Shown here: positions 48,801 to 56,342 of the stretch, one piece after another
Layout of the letters: every line of letters starts with the position of its first letter
Position numbering within the stretch: position 1 is the stretch's first letter
DNA from: an uncultured Pelagibacteraceae bacterium
GTDB taxonomy: Bacteria > Pseudomonadota > Alphaproteobacteria > Pelagibacterales > Pelagibacteraceae
Direction of reading: 5' to 3'
Length of the DNA: 61,251 nucleotides
Assembly: GCA_902588595.1 (NCBI GenBank)
Contig: CACIPT010000003.1
Coordinates: forward strand, 1-61,251
The notes under the pieces: generated by a model
What the model saw: the letters and a program-made list of their open reading frames with translations, nothing else
Database searches by the model: none
What the model was told of the DNA's origin: nothing
Position numbers and translations under genes: made by a program

Positions 48801-48956
48801 ATAATCAACTTGCACCTGTACCACAGGTGGTTGCAATCCTGATGGGAGTTCTCTTACTGGTAACTTCCAAAAAACAAAAAGTCCAAATACAATTAAAATT
48901 AGAGACATTACCCATGAAACAACAGGCCTTCTAATGCTTAATTCGGTTATGAACAT
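45834..48956 (-). CDS. RND-family efflux permease (HAE1/AcrB type)
   Basis: Proton-driven inner-membrane efflux pump subunit of 1040 residues. It starts with the typical FITELSIRRPVVSWVMSLIL helix. The TM4 proton-relay aspartates occur in ILAIGIITDDSVIMTDAIYR and the second half-repeat ends VILIGISTKNSILIVDYANQ. Two large periplasmic loops lie at about residues 35-330 and 550-860. It is 17 bases downstream of its adaptor gene. No TolC-type outer-membrane channel is in the window. The substrate is unknown. Confidence 0.94.
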   Translation of the reverse strand: MFITELSIRRPVVSWVMSLILIVFGLFVFWKLPVRELPSGLQPPVVQVQVDYASASAPIIDQEVTQVLEDVIGGAEGIKNIDSKSSNGRSTIKVEFDTSIDLDNAANDIRERVARVVDNLPSESDPPQILKQAAGFTTTMWLALSSSTWSDLELGDYAERYLVDTFSSVKNVGRILVGGLRELSIRVWVDPIKLAANDLTVQEVERALRGENIRLPAGTLEANNIDLTLNLDKSYNSIETIKQLPIKKTNKKVVVLSDVAKIEFGPVSEKTLFKAQRKDQLNLKTVGIGIYARSGASTVELSKEIKKKIAKVNKSLPEGLELEVAFNRATYIGAAINEVYKTLIIAFVLVVIIIYLFLGNLKAVIVPAIALPVSLIASFLGIYIFGLSINIFVLLSFILAIGIITDDSVIMTDAIYRRIENGENPLVAAYKGSKQITFAIIATTLILIAVFLPLIFIEGISGTLFRETAIALSFSIVISSFVALTLSPMLASKFLNKKNNKNFIIRKFEKFFLGFSKFYQETLEVLVKKTKTISIFIVFIIVASILLFNFSKKELLPIEDRGAYLVIGFTDEGSSFEYTQEKAQVIEKRLIPLLQAENSPYSRFIMRVPGFGSSATSYNSFIIIALLDHWKNRKQDSQTVMRQAIGKIVTVPQAVAFPISPQSIRVSSYNKPVQMVIYGSTYEELERIQSEVIGKLRRNRNLSRLESDYTRNKPEVKLIINKSKAKDLGVSTETIGKSLETLYGGKRVTTFNKLGKEYPIILQQYLSDRRNKEGISKIFVRSDTTGKLISLTNLVNFKEEGTAKELARYNRQRAVTISANISENYTLSEAIKYLENIMTEVSPQSQITWKGKSEEIKETSNELFIIFALALLTAYLVMAATFNSFIHPFIIILTVPLAIFGGLVFILFLNSSINIFSQIALVILIGISTKNSILIVDYANQIRTTGKNIESSVKEACSIRFRPIIMTSLSTMIAMLPLVIGNIGPGAGEGSRLAVGATILGGMIISTFFTLYVTPTMYLSLAKNTKRIDAVDIELKKELR

Positions 48957-48973
48957 TTAATAATTTATTTTTA

Positions 48974-49882
48974 TCAACTTTTTTTTTCCCACTCAGAACC
49001 ACTCTTTTTTGAGTCATCTGCAATAGGTTTGATTTTACTTCTTGGGTAGACTTTTTTTAATCCCTCAGCAACAATTATGTCTCCAATATTTAATCCAGAT
49101 AAAACTTCAATATTACTTTCTTGTCTTGTACCAATTTTTATTTCTATTTTATTTGCTATATTATCTTTTGATACTTTATATACGTAAGCTTTTTCACCTT
49201 CCATCATTACACTAGTATCTGGTATGCTAAGAGAATTTCTTAAATTAAACTTTACACTTACTTCAAGCAAAGAGCCCGATATTAATTCTAAATTTGTATT
49301 AGGTATTTTAACTCTTGTTAATAAGCTCCTAGTTTCAGCATTTATTCTACTTGAAATAAAATCAACTTCTCCACTAAAAATTTTATTTTTATAACTTGAA
49401 ACTTTTGCTTCTATTGACAGACCTTTTTTGACAACAGAAGAATAATTTTCAGGAATTTTAATATCTGAATAGATAATTGAGTTATCATCTAAAGTTATAA
49501 CAAAAGTACTATCGGAAACAAATATATCTTCGGTTAAACCAGTATATCCTACTACTCCACTAAAAGGAGCTATAATATTCCCACTTTTTAACTTAATAAT
49601 TGCGTCCCCTTTTTTGACATATTTATTTAATTTTAATTCTTTAATTAAATCTTCTTTTTTTATTCTGAAAGATTTTGTCTTGTTAGATACTGCCGTTCCA
49701 AATGTTTCAATTTTTTCTGAAAACTCTTTTTCAACTACTTCAATTACCATAATTCCTGGAGGGGGTCTTTTGCCAAACTTTTTTTGGAAATGTTGTCCGA
49801 TCATAGTTCTGGCAACAATCACAGATGCTATAATTAAAAAGAAGACAATTATTATAGAAATTACTTTTGTTGATCTTTTCAT
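48974..49882 (-). CDS. RND efflux periplasmic adaptor (membrane fusion protein)
   Basis: HlyD/AcrA-type adaptor joining the RND permease to an outer-membrane channel. It has 302 residues: an N-terminal hydrophobic segment (about 7-28), a lipoyl-like half-motif (LKLNKYVKKGDAIIKLKSG and IIAPFSGVVGYTGL), a beta-barrel region and a membrane-proximal domain (VLSGLNIGDIIVAEGLKKVYP). It lacks a long coiled-coil hairpin: the two lipoyl halves are only a few residues apart, so this is a hairpin-less short adaptor. It forms an operon with the permease. Confidence 0.88.
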   Translation of the reverse strand: MKRSTKVISIIIVFFLIIASVIVARTMIGQHFQKKFGKRPPPGIMVIEVVEKEFSEKIETFGTAVSNKTKSFRIKKEDLIKELKLNKYVKKGDAIIKLKSGNIIAPFSGVVGYTGLTEDIFVSDSTFVITLDDNSIIYSDIKIPENYSSVVKKGLSIEAKVSSYKNKIFSGEVDFISSRINAETRSLLTRVKIPNTNLELISGSLLEVSVKFNLRNSLSIPDTSVMMEGEKAYVYKVSKDNIANKIEIKIGTRQESNIEVLSGLNIGDIIVAEGLKKVYPRSKIKPIADDSKKSGSEWEKKS

Positions 49883-49885
49883 ATT

Positions 49886-50701
49886 TTAATTTTTTCCGTA
49901 CTCTGCCCAAGAACCATCATAAATGGTTGGCATATATTTATTATTTATTAAAGAATATGCAAGTGCCAAAACTGCGGCTGTTACTCCAGAACCACAAGAA
50001 AATACAATATTTGTTGTTATTTCTTTACCCAAAGTATTTTTAAATATGTTTAAAATTTCATTTTCATTTTTGAATGTATTGTCATAATTAATTAGTTCTC
50101 CATAAGGTATACACATAGATTTTGGAATAGATCCACTTCTCACACCTTTTCTTGGTTCTTTAATTTTTCCTTCGAATCTTTCTCTACTTCTTGCATCAAT
50201 AATTTTAAATTCTTCACTTTTAATATTTTCATTAATTTGATTTATATTTTTAACTAAATTTTTTCTTTCCAAAGCAGTGTATTTAGTTGGATTAACTTTT
50301 AAAATTATATCTGTTGTTGGTTTATTTTCAGATTTCCATTTTTTTAGTCCACCATTTAAAACGTGGACCAATTTATCATTATGCCCAAAGTATATAAAGT
50401 TATACCAACATCTGCATGAACTTAAGACATCTGAATTATCATAAATTACTATTTTATCATCATTGGCAATTCCCATATTAGATATAATTTTTTCCCATTC
50501 ATTTTTGTTTGCAAGCATATGAGGTAAATCAGTATTATGGTCCGAATTTTTGTCTAAATCAAAAAATATTGCATTTTCAATATGTGATTCTAAATATTCT
50601 TTGTACCCATCTCTTTTCACATTTGGCATATGCCAAGAGCAATCGATTATTTTTAACTTTTTAATATTTTTTTCAACCCAGTTCGTGCTTACTAGCGACA
50701 T
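49886..50701 (-). CDS. sseA: 3-mercaptopyruvate / thiosulfate sulfurtransferase
   Basis: Two-domain rhodanese protein of 271 residues. The inactive N-terminal domain (SLVSTNWVEKN, IIDCSWHMPN) precedes the catalytic one with the active-site loop VFSCGSGVTAAV; CG[ST]GVTA favours mercaptopyruvate over thiosulfate. FDLDKNSDHNTDLPHMLA is a family motif. It lies 2 bases after msrA. Confidence 0.92.
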   Translation of the reverse strand: MSLVSTNWVEKNIKKLKIIDCSWHMPNVKRDGYKEYLESHIENAIFFDLDKNSDHNTDLPHMLANKNEWEKIISNMGIANDDKIVIYDNSDVLSSCRCWYNFIYFGHNDKLVHVLNGGLKKWKSENKPTTDIILKVNPTKYTALERKNLVKNINQINENIKSEEFKIIDARSRERFEGKIKEPRKGVRSGSIPKSMCIPYGELINYDNTFKNENEILNIFKNTLGKEITTNIVFSCGSGVTAAVLALAYSLINNKYMPTIYDGSWAEYGKN

Positions 50702-50703
50702 AA

Positions 50704-51150
50704 TTAAATTTTTTTTTCTAAATATTTTTGATGATAGTCTTCAGCTGGGCAATAGTTTTTTAGTAACGACAATTTTGTGACAACTTTACTAGATAATTTT
50801 TTATTATTTTCTTCAATAATTTTTTTAGCAATTTTTTTTTGATTTTCATCTATATAGAATATTTCACTTCTATATTGAGTTCCTATATCCGGACCCTGAG
50901 CATTTAATGTGGTAGGGTCATGCATATCAAAAAAATGTTGTAAAATTTCTTCATATGAAATTTTTTTAGAATCAAATTCTAATCTAACAACTTCAGCATG
51001 ATTAGTATTTCCTGAACAAACTTCTTCATAAGTTGCTCTATTTTTATTACCACCACAGTAACCAACTTCAGTTTTTTTAATTCCTTCAAGTTTTCCAAAC
51101 TTGATTTCTGGTCCCCAAAAACATCCTAGCGCTAATACAGCTATTTCCAT
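50704..51150 (-). CDS. msrA: Peptide-methionine (S)-S-oxide reductase
   Basis: Repairs oxidised methionine. The catalytic motif GCFWGPEIKFGKLEGI contains the nucleophilic Cys near residue 10. GYCGGNKNRATYEEVCSGNTNHAEVV, shown here in parts as GYCGG and SGNTNHAEVV, is typical, and YCPAEDYHQKYLEK closes the protein. It is compact at 148 residues, without an N-terminal extension. It is cotranscribed with sseA, both being sulfur/oxidative-stress functions. Confidence 0.95.
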   Translation of the reverse strand: MEIAVLALGCFWGPEIKFGKLEGIKKTEVGYCGGNKNRATYEEVCSGNTNHAEVVRLEFDSKKISYEEILQHFFDMHDPTTLNAQGPDIGTQYRSEIFYIDENQKKIAKKIIEENNKKLSSKVVTKLSLLKNYCPAEDYHQKYLEKKI

Positions 51151-51184
51151 TGATTATTGTTTTATTTAAACTAAAGTTATTCTT

Positions 51185-52066
51185 ATGCTTTCCAAAAATC
51201 AATTAGGCTTTTTGTACATGTTTATGTCCGTTTGTGCATTTTCAGTAATGGATTTAATTGTAAAATGGTCAGATTCGTATCCTTTAGGACAGATATTATT
51301 TTTTAGAGGTTTTTTTGGTTTAGTATTTTATTTTTTTATTATTCCTAGAGAGAGACTTAAAAATTTTTATTATACAAAAAGAGCTGGATTGCATTTTTTA
51401 AGATGCTTATTTGGTTTAATAGCTCTAATTTCAATATTTATTGCATTAAGAAATCTACCCTTAGCCACCGTTGTTAGTATTTCATTTGCTGCCCCAATTT
51501 TTACAACTATTTTTTCAATTTTTTTTCTTAGTGAGAAAGTTGGAATGTATAGATGGCTTGCAGTAATTGTAGGATTTATTGGTATTATAGTTATTACAGA
51601 ACCTGGTTTTAGTTCTTTAAACATATACTTTGTTTATCCAATAATTTTTTGTTTAGGTCTATCTTATGTTGCTATTGCTATCAGACAATTATCAACTACC
51701 GAACCCATTTGGTTGATTGCTTTAAATTTTTCAGCCGCAATAACTCTAGTAAGTTTTTTTACAATTCCTTTTGGGTGGGTTATGCCAGATATAAAAGATT
51801 TAATTTTATTGTCTTTTATAGGAATTTTTGGTGGTGTTGCAAATTTATGGCTGAGCCAATCTTATAAGTTTTCAGAAGTTTCTTTGGTAACTCCACTAAA
51901 GTATTTAGCTTTAGTTTTTGCAATAATTTTTGGATACTTCATTTGGGATGAAATACCTTCAACCAAAACTCTAGTAGGTGCTTTATTAGTTATAATTTCA
52001 TCTATAATTATTTTTAGAAGAGAAGTTACTTTAAAAAAACAAGTTTCTATTCCAAGACATGAATAA
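51185..52066 (+). CDS. EamA-family DMT transporter
   Basis: Drug/metabolite transporter with two EamA repeats and about ten membrane helices, 293 residues. Stretches such as FMSVCAFSVMDLIVKWSD, FRGFFGLVFYFF and the second-repeat end PLKYLALVFAIIFGYFIWDE are typical. The substrate cannot be inferred; family members export amino acids, purines or other metabolites. It overlaps the alkA-like gene by 8 bases. Confidence 0.88.
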   Translation: MLSKNQLGFLYMFMSVCAFSVMDLIVKWSDSYPLGQILFFRGFFGLVFYFFIIPRERLKNFYYTKRAGLHFLRCLFGLIALISIFIALRNLPLATVVSISFAAPIFTTIFSIFFLSEKVGMYRWLAVIVGFIGIIVITEPGFSSLNIYFVYPIIFCLGLSYVAIAIRQLSTTEPIWLIALNFSAAITLVSFFTIPFGWVMPDIKDLILLSFIGIFGGVANLWLSQSYKFSEVSLVTPLKYLALVFAIIFGYFIWDEIPSTKTLVGALLVIISSIIIFRREVTLKKQVSIPRHE

Positions 52067-52685
52067 GCCTCCAAAATATTGGAATAAAGCAAAAAAATAT
52101 TTATCTAAAAAAGATAGAGTAATGAAAAATTTAATAGAAAAATATAATCACAAAACATTAACTACAAGAAAAGATATTTTTTTCTCTCTTTGCAAAAGTA
52201 TAATAGGTCAACAAATTAGTGTTGCAGCGGCAAGCTCAGTATTCAAAAAATTTAAAAGTGCATGTAATGGAAAAATTAATCCAAAAATAGTAAAAAAAAT
52301 TACTATTCAAAAACTTAAAAAATGTGGCCTGAGTAAGCAAAAGGCCAAAGGAATAAAAGAACTGTCAATTAAATTTTCAAATAAATCATTTAATCCTAAG
52401 CTTATTAAAAAAATGAATGATGAAGAAGCAATTTTTTATCTTTCAACTTTGAGACAAATTGGAAGATGGTCTGCAGAAATGATATTACTTTTTACTTTTA
52501 ACAGAGAAAATATATGGCCTATTCAAGATATAGGATTACTCAGAGCTATATCAAATAACTATAAAAAAAAATATTTGCCTCCAAAAAATTTTGTAAATTT
52601 TTTAAGAAAAAGATTTTCACCCTATTGCTCTGTTGCGACATGGTATTTATGGCGTTCAATTGATAATGATCCTATTCAATATTAA
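52059..52685 (+). CDS. DNA-3-methyladenine glycosylase, AlkA-like (HhH-GPD)
   Basis: Base-excision glycosylase that removes alkylated purines. It has 208 residues with the HhH-GPD core: CKSIIGQQISVAAASSVFKKF, the hairpin LRQIGRWSAEMILLF and the catalytic Asp in PIQDIGLLRAI. It lacks the N-terminal beta domain of E. coli AlkA and the C-terminal iron-sulfur cluster of Nth/MutY, consistent with the short AlkA-like group. It is coupled to the upstream transporter by overlap. Confidence 0.88.
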   Translation: MNKPPKYWNKAKKYLSKKDRVMKNLIEKYNHKTLTTRKDIFFSLCKSIIGQQISVAAASSVFKKFKSACNGKINPKIVKKITIQKLKKCGLSKQKAKGIKELSIKFSNKSFNPKLIKKMNDEEAIFYLSTLRQIGRWSAEMILLFTFNRENIWPIQDIGLLRAISNNYKKKYLPPKNFVNFLRKRFSPYCSVATWYLWRSIDNDPIQY

Positions 52686-52694
52686 ATACTCTAT

Positions 52695-53585
52695 TTAATC
52701 TAGCCATTTTTTATAATTTTCTTTATTTTTTCTTAAATAAACTGGCAATTTATCAAAGTCGTAGTTAACTAGCTTACTTCCAGTTCCAATTTTATTTACT
52801 CTTTTATCAAGTTTTAAGTCGTAAATAGCTTGTTTATTTTTAATAATCTTATCTATTTGATTAGTTGTTAAAGGTTGTTCATCAAATTCTCTATGATGTA
52901 AATAAGATTTTAATTTATGCTCTATTTCCTCAGGAGATTTAATGTTTGAAAAATGCCAACCTCCATCTTGAATAAATTTAATACTATTATATTTAATTTT
53001 CGAAAAAATTATATCCAATCTAAACAAAGAATATTTTTTATCTTTAATATTTCTTAACCATTGAGGGTTTAAAAGATCTTTCTTTCTACATGCTTTGGTT
53101 CCAGACCAAATCATATTGGGTAATTTTAAATCAAATTTGTAATAAAACATATCTTGCTGAAACATTAAAATTTTTTCTTTTATATTTTTTATCTCAATAT
53201 TTTCAAGATTTGGAATTTCATCAACATCAGAGATCATTATTAGATCTTCTGGATCAGCTTTTTGTAAACCATTTATAACATAATTTCTTTGACCATTTTC
53301 TCTTTTAGCAGCATTAAGAATATATTTTGCTGATTTTTTAATCTCACTATCATTTTCATAAATAACTTCTATTCCATTAGGTTCTTTATCAAAAGTTAAG
53401 TAAATTATTTTATCTCTAAATTTTTCAAATTTTTTATGGTTGAATTTTAAGTTTCTTTTATCACCTCTATGTGTAAAAGTGCTTTCCACAATAACAAAAT
53501 AATCAACATACCTGTCTAAAGTATTTAACCTTAAATCTAGAACAATCTCTTCATCAAAATACATAAAACAATCAAAAATTTTCAT
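52695..53585 (-). CDS. Glycosyltransferase family 17-like protein
   Basis: A 296-residue protein resembling GT17, the family of eukaryotic beta-1,4-mannosyl-glycoprotein N-acetylglucosaminyltransferase III with scattered bacterial members. Visible features: MKIFDCFMYFDEEIVLDLRL at the start, YFVIVESTFTHRG, a DxD-like metal motif in ISDVDEIPNL, and GGWHFSNIKSPEEI. No signal peptide or membrane helix, so it is cytoplasmic, perhaps acting on a surface glycan precursor. It is a lone minus-strand gene. Acceptor and donor sugars are unknown. Codon use looks like its neighbours. Confidence 0.82.
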   Translation of the reverse strand: MKIFDCFMYFDEEIVLDLRLNTLDRYVDYFVIVESTFTHRGDKRNLKFNHKKFEKFRDKIIYLTFDKEPNGIEVIYENDSEIKKSAKYILNAAKRENGQRNYVINGLQKADPEDLIMISDVDEIPNLENIEIKNIKEKILMFQQDMFYYKFDLKLPNMIWSGTKACRKKDLLNPQWLRNIKDKKYSLFRLDIIFSKIKYNSIKFIQDGGWHFSNIKSPEEIEHKLKSYLHHREFDEQPLTTNQIDKIIKNKQAIYDLKLDKRVNKIGTGSKLVNYDFDKLPVYLRKNKENYKKWLD

Positions 53586-53608
53586 AGGTCTATTTAATTT
53601 ACACTATT

Positions 53609-53631
53609 GATACTTGCTACAAAAAAGTATC
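53609..53631. repeat. Inverted repeat in the GT17-cytochrome c divergent gap
   Basis: GATACTT (53609-53615) and AAGTATC (53625-53631) form a perfect 7-bp inverted repeat with a 9-base loop, in the 94-base region between the minus-strand GT17 gene and the plus-strand cytochrome c gene. Confidence 0.5.
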
Positions 53632-53641
53632 TTTAGTAGAT

Positions 53642-53662
53642 TAATAATTGAGTTAATTATTA
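53642..53662. repeat. Operator-like inverted repeat upstream of cytochrome c
   Basis: TAATAATT (53642-53649) and AATTATTA (53655-53662) form a perfect 8-bp inverted repeat with a 5-base spacer, ending 17 bases before the cytochrome c ATG. It may be an operator, but pure A/T repeats arise easily by chance in this sequence. Confidence 0.4.
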
Positions 53663-53679
53663 CTAAATTTAACTAAATT

Positions 53680-53988
53680 ATGAAATATTATAATTATTTT
53701 TTTATAACAATATTTATATTATTTACTCAAACTTTATGTGCAGATGAAATATTGGACTTAGGAAAAAATATTTTTTTAGAAAAAGGAAACTGTGCTACTT
53801 GCCATACTTTATCTGATGCTGGATCAAATGGAGATATTGGACCGAATTTAAATGTAATTAAGCCAGATGTTGGAAGAGTTGTTATGGCAGTAACAAATGG
53901 TATTGGAGTAATGCCGGCATATGAAGGCATGCTCACATCTAAAGAGATTGAAGCGGTTGCAATATATGTTTCAGAAAAATCAAATTAA
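53680..53988 (+). CDS. Secreted monohaem c-type cytochrome
   Basis: Small periplasmic class I cytochrome c, 102 residues. A signal peptide (about residues 1-21, YYNYFFITIFILFTQTLC, ending CADE) precedes the haem motif CATCH (38-42) and a likely axial Met78 in GIGVMPAYEGML; the C-terminal helix is TSKEIEAVAIYVSEK. Alone it could be any electron carrier. Its location, convergent with uraD and at the edge of a purine cluster whose urate oxidase lacks a cytochrome domain, suggests it takes electrons from that enzyme. That link is inferred. Confidence 0.92.
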   Translation: MKYYNYFFITIFILFTQTLCADEILDLGKNIFLEKGNCATCHTLSDAGSNGDIGPNLNVIKPDVGRVVMAVTNGIGVMPAYEGMLTSKEIEAVAIYVSEKSN

Positions 53989-53993
53989 TAAGT

Positions 53994-54488
53994 TTATTTT
54001 ATAATTTCTTCTAACCTAAAAGTTGCAATTTTTTTTACTTGTTTTTTTGCCTCAAGAAATTCTTCATCTAATGAATTTTTAATTCTTTCTCTAAAATAAT
54101 TCAAAATTTGATTTTTATTTTTTCCTTTCACAGCAATAATAAATGGAAAATTAAATTTTTTTTTATACTCAATATTTAATTTTTTAAATTCACTAAACTC
54201 TTCAGGTGTACATTCTTTTAAGTTAGCTTTACTTTGCTCAGCCTCTGAATTTGAAGTTAATTTTTTTTCTACTGCAAGTTCTGGATGTAAATTTAGAATT
54301 TCTAGTATAGTTTTGTTATCACTATTTTCATATATTCTTATTATTTCTGAAATAAAAGATTCTAAATTTTTGAATGGTTTTTGCTCAAACACCTTCTCGC
54401 TTATCCATTTTGATTTTTCAAATACATTTCCAAAAATTGATAAAAATTCAGATTTATCAAGATTATTAATTTTTTTAATATCAATCAT
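53994..54488 (-). CDS. uraD: OHCU decarboxylase (2-oxo-4-hydroxy-4-carboxy-5-ureidoimidazoline decarboxylase)
   Basis: Last step of uricolysis, giving S-allantoin. It has 164 residues, all-helical, with the active-site motif NLHPELAVEK (His68), the SEAEQSKANL stretch and FPFIIAVKGKNKNQIL, all UraD signatures. It is transcribed divergently from uraH across 64 AT-rich bases and convergently toward the cytochrome c gene with a 5-base gap. Confidence 0.93.
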   Translation of the reverse strand: MIDIKKINNLDKSEFLSIFGNVFEKSKWISEKVFEQKPFKNLESFISEIIRIYENSDNKTILEILNLHPELAVEKKLTSNSEAEQSKANLKECTPEEFSEFKKLNIEYKKKFNFPFIIAVKGKNKNQILNYFRERIKNSLDEEFLEAKKQVKKIATFRLEEIIK

Positions 54489-54552
54489 TTTGAAAATTTA
54501 TTTTAGTTGTTATTTATTAATTACTCAATATTGTATATAAATATTTTATCAT

Positions 54553-54903
54553 ATGACAAAATTAACAACTCATGTTTTAGACATTTACTCAGGTAAACCA
54601 GGTGCTGGAATAAAGGTAGAATTATATTATTTCAATAACAATCAAAGAGAGAAAAAAAATACACTAACATTAAATCAAGACGGAAGATCCGATGAACCAT
54701 TGCTTGAAGGTGAAAGTTTTTTGAATGGTAAATATGAGTTAGTTTTTTTTATTGGAGACTATTTTAAAAATATATCAAAATCAGATCAATTGCCTTTTTT
54801 GGATGATGTGGTTATTAGATTTGGTATTTCAAATTCAAAAGAACATTATCATGTTCCTTTACTCGTTTCTCCATGGAGCTATTCTACATATAGAGGTTCT
54901 TAG
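54553..54903 (+). CDS. uraH: 5-hydroxyisourate hydrolase (transthyretin-related protein)
   Basis: Hydrolyses 5-hydroxyisourate, the unstable product of urate oxidation, to OHCU. The family marks are the N-terminal LTTHVLDIYSGKPGAGI, the internal Arg-containing strand DGRSDEPLL, and the invariant C-terminal YRGS. It has 116 residues and no signal peptide. It is the first gene of uraH-xdhA-xdhB-guaD-puuD and abuts the xdhA GTG start. Confidence 0.95.
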   Translation: MTKLTTHVLDIYSGKPGAGIKVELYYFNNNQREKKNTLTLNQDGRSDEPLLEGESFLNGKYELVFFIGDYFKNISKSDQLPFLDDVVIRFGISNSKEHYHVPLLVSPWSYSTYRGS

Positions 54904-56340
54904 GTGAGTACAAACAAAGTTCAATTTATTTTTGAAAATAAATTAATTGAATTGGATAATCCTGACCCAAACCAAACCCTACTTAACTTTATAAGAGAGG
55001 AATTAAAAAAAACAGGTACCAAAGAAGGTTGTGCTGAAGGAGGATGTGGAGCCTGCACAGTGGTTTTAGGAGAAATGGAAAATAAAAAAATTAAATATAA
55101 AGCAGTTAATGCTTGTATATCTTTCACACCTATCTTGCACGGAAAACAACTGATAGTTGTTGAAAATTTAGTTTCAAAAAATGGCTCTTATCATCCTGTT
55201 CAGGAAGCAATGGCAAAATATCATGCATCTCAATGTGGTTTTTGCACGCCAGGTTTTGTTATGTCCATTTTTGCTATGTACAAAAATAAAAATAATAAAG
55301 ATGAAGACAACATTAAAGATGCTATATCAGGAAATTTATGTAGATGTACAGGTTATAGACCTATTATTGATGCTGCCAAGAGTTTAAAAAAAAAAACTAG
55401 ATATGATGAATTTGATCAAAATAATTCAAAAGTTATTAAATTATTAAAAAAAATTAATAATAAAAATATAATTATTAAAAACAAAAATAAAAAATACTTT
55501 GCTCCAAAAACAATTAATGAACTAAAAAAAATAATTCAACAAAATCCTAATTCAAATTTTTTAAGTGGTGGAACAGATTTATGTTTAATAGTTACAAAAA
55601 GTAGACAAGAAATAAAAGATATAATTAGTTTAAATGATATTAAAGAGCTTAATTTTATAAAAATTATTAACAATGAAATTAATATTGGCGCAACCACTCC
55701 ACTTATACAAGTTGAAAAATTTATTCAAAAATATTATCCCGACTTTCATAATATATTAAGAAGATATGGATCTGTACAAATAAGAAATGTTGGCACTATT
55801 GGTGGAAATATTGCAACAGCTTCACCTATTGGTGATACACTGCCTTTACTCATTTCTTTAAATAGTCGAATATTAATACAAACAAAGAAAAATAATAAAG
55901 AAATTTTCCTCAAAGACTTTTTTATTGGATATCGAAAAACTAGATTAAAAGCAGGTGAATTTATTAAATCTATAAAAATTCCTATTTACAAAAATCATAA
56001 ATTTAAAGCATACAAAATATCAAAAAGATTTGATGATGATATTTCGTCTGTATGTGCTTCCTTTAATTTTAGGATAAAAAACCAAAGGATTGAAGATGCT
56101 ATTATTGCATTTGGTGGCATGTCCGAGATTCCAAAAAGAGCAGACAAGTGTGAAAAATTTCTAATAAATTCTAAATTTTCAGTGGATATTTTTGAAAAAG
56201 CAAAAAATATATTAAAACAAGATTTTCGTCCTATTGATGATATGAGAGCATCAAAAAAATATAGATTAGAAGTTGCAGAGAATTTATTATTAAAATTTTT
56301 TTTAGAAACTAAATCAAATAAATTAATTAGAATAAATTAA
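54904..56340 (+). CDS. xdhA: Xanthine dehydrogenase small subunit (Fe-S/FAD)
   Basis: Electron-transfer subunit of xanthine dehydrogenase, 478 residues. The N-terminal plant-type [2Fe-2S] domain binds through Cys43, Cys48, Cys51 and Cys71 (EGCAEGGCGACTVV); the second cluster uses CGFC (111-114) and a later CRC in GNLCRCTGYRP. The FAD domain follows from about 195 (FLSGGTDLCL, IGGNIATASPIGD). Start is GTG at 54904, directly after the uraH stop. xdhB follows after 2 bases. Confidence 0.94.
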   Translation: MSTNKVQFIFENKLIELDNPDPNQTLLNFIREELKKTGTKEGCAEGGCGACTVVLGEMENKKIKYKAVNACISFTPILHGKQLIVVENLVSKNGSYHPVQEAMAKYHASQCGFCTPGFVMSIFAMYKNKNNKDEDNIKDAISGNLCRCTGYRPIIDAAKSLKKKTRYDEFDQNNSKVIKLLKKINNKNIIIKNKNKKYFAPKTINELKKIIQQNPNSNFLSGGTDLCLIVTKSRQEIKDIISLNDIKELNFIKIINNEINIGATTPLIQVEKFIQKYYPDFHNILRRYGSVQIRNVGTIGGNIATASPIGDTLPLLISLNSRILIQTKKNNKEIFLKDFFIGYRKTRLKAGEFIKSIKIPIYKNHKFKAYKISKRFDDDISSVCASFNFRIKNQRIEDAIIAFGGMSEIPKRADKCEKFLINSKFSVDIFEKAKNILKQDFRPIDDMRASKKYRLEVAENLLLKFFLETKSNKLIRIN

Positions 56341-56342
56341 TT

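Noticed and set aside
49614-49889. Plus-strand open frame opposite the RND adaptor
   Set aside because: It is fully antisense to a well-supported adaptor gene and has no recognisable motif.
52695-53585. Recent horizontal transfer of the GT17-like gene
   Set aside because: Its AT content and lysine/isoleucine-rich codon use are like the flanking genes, and no mobile element or repeat borders it.
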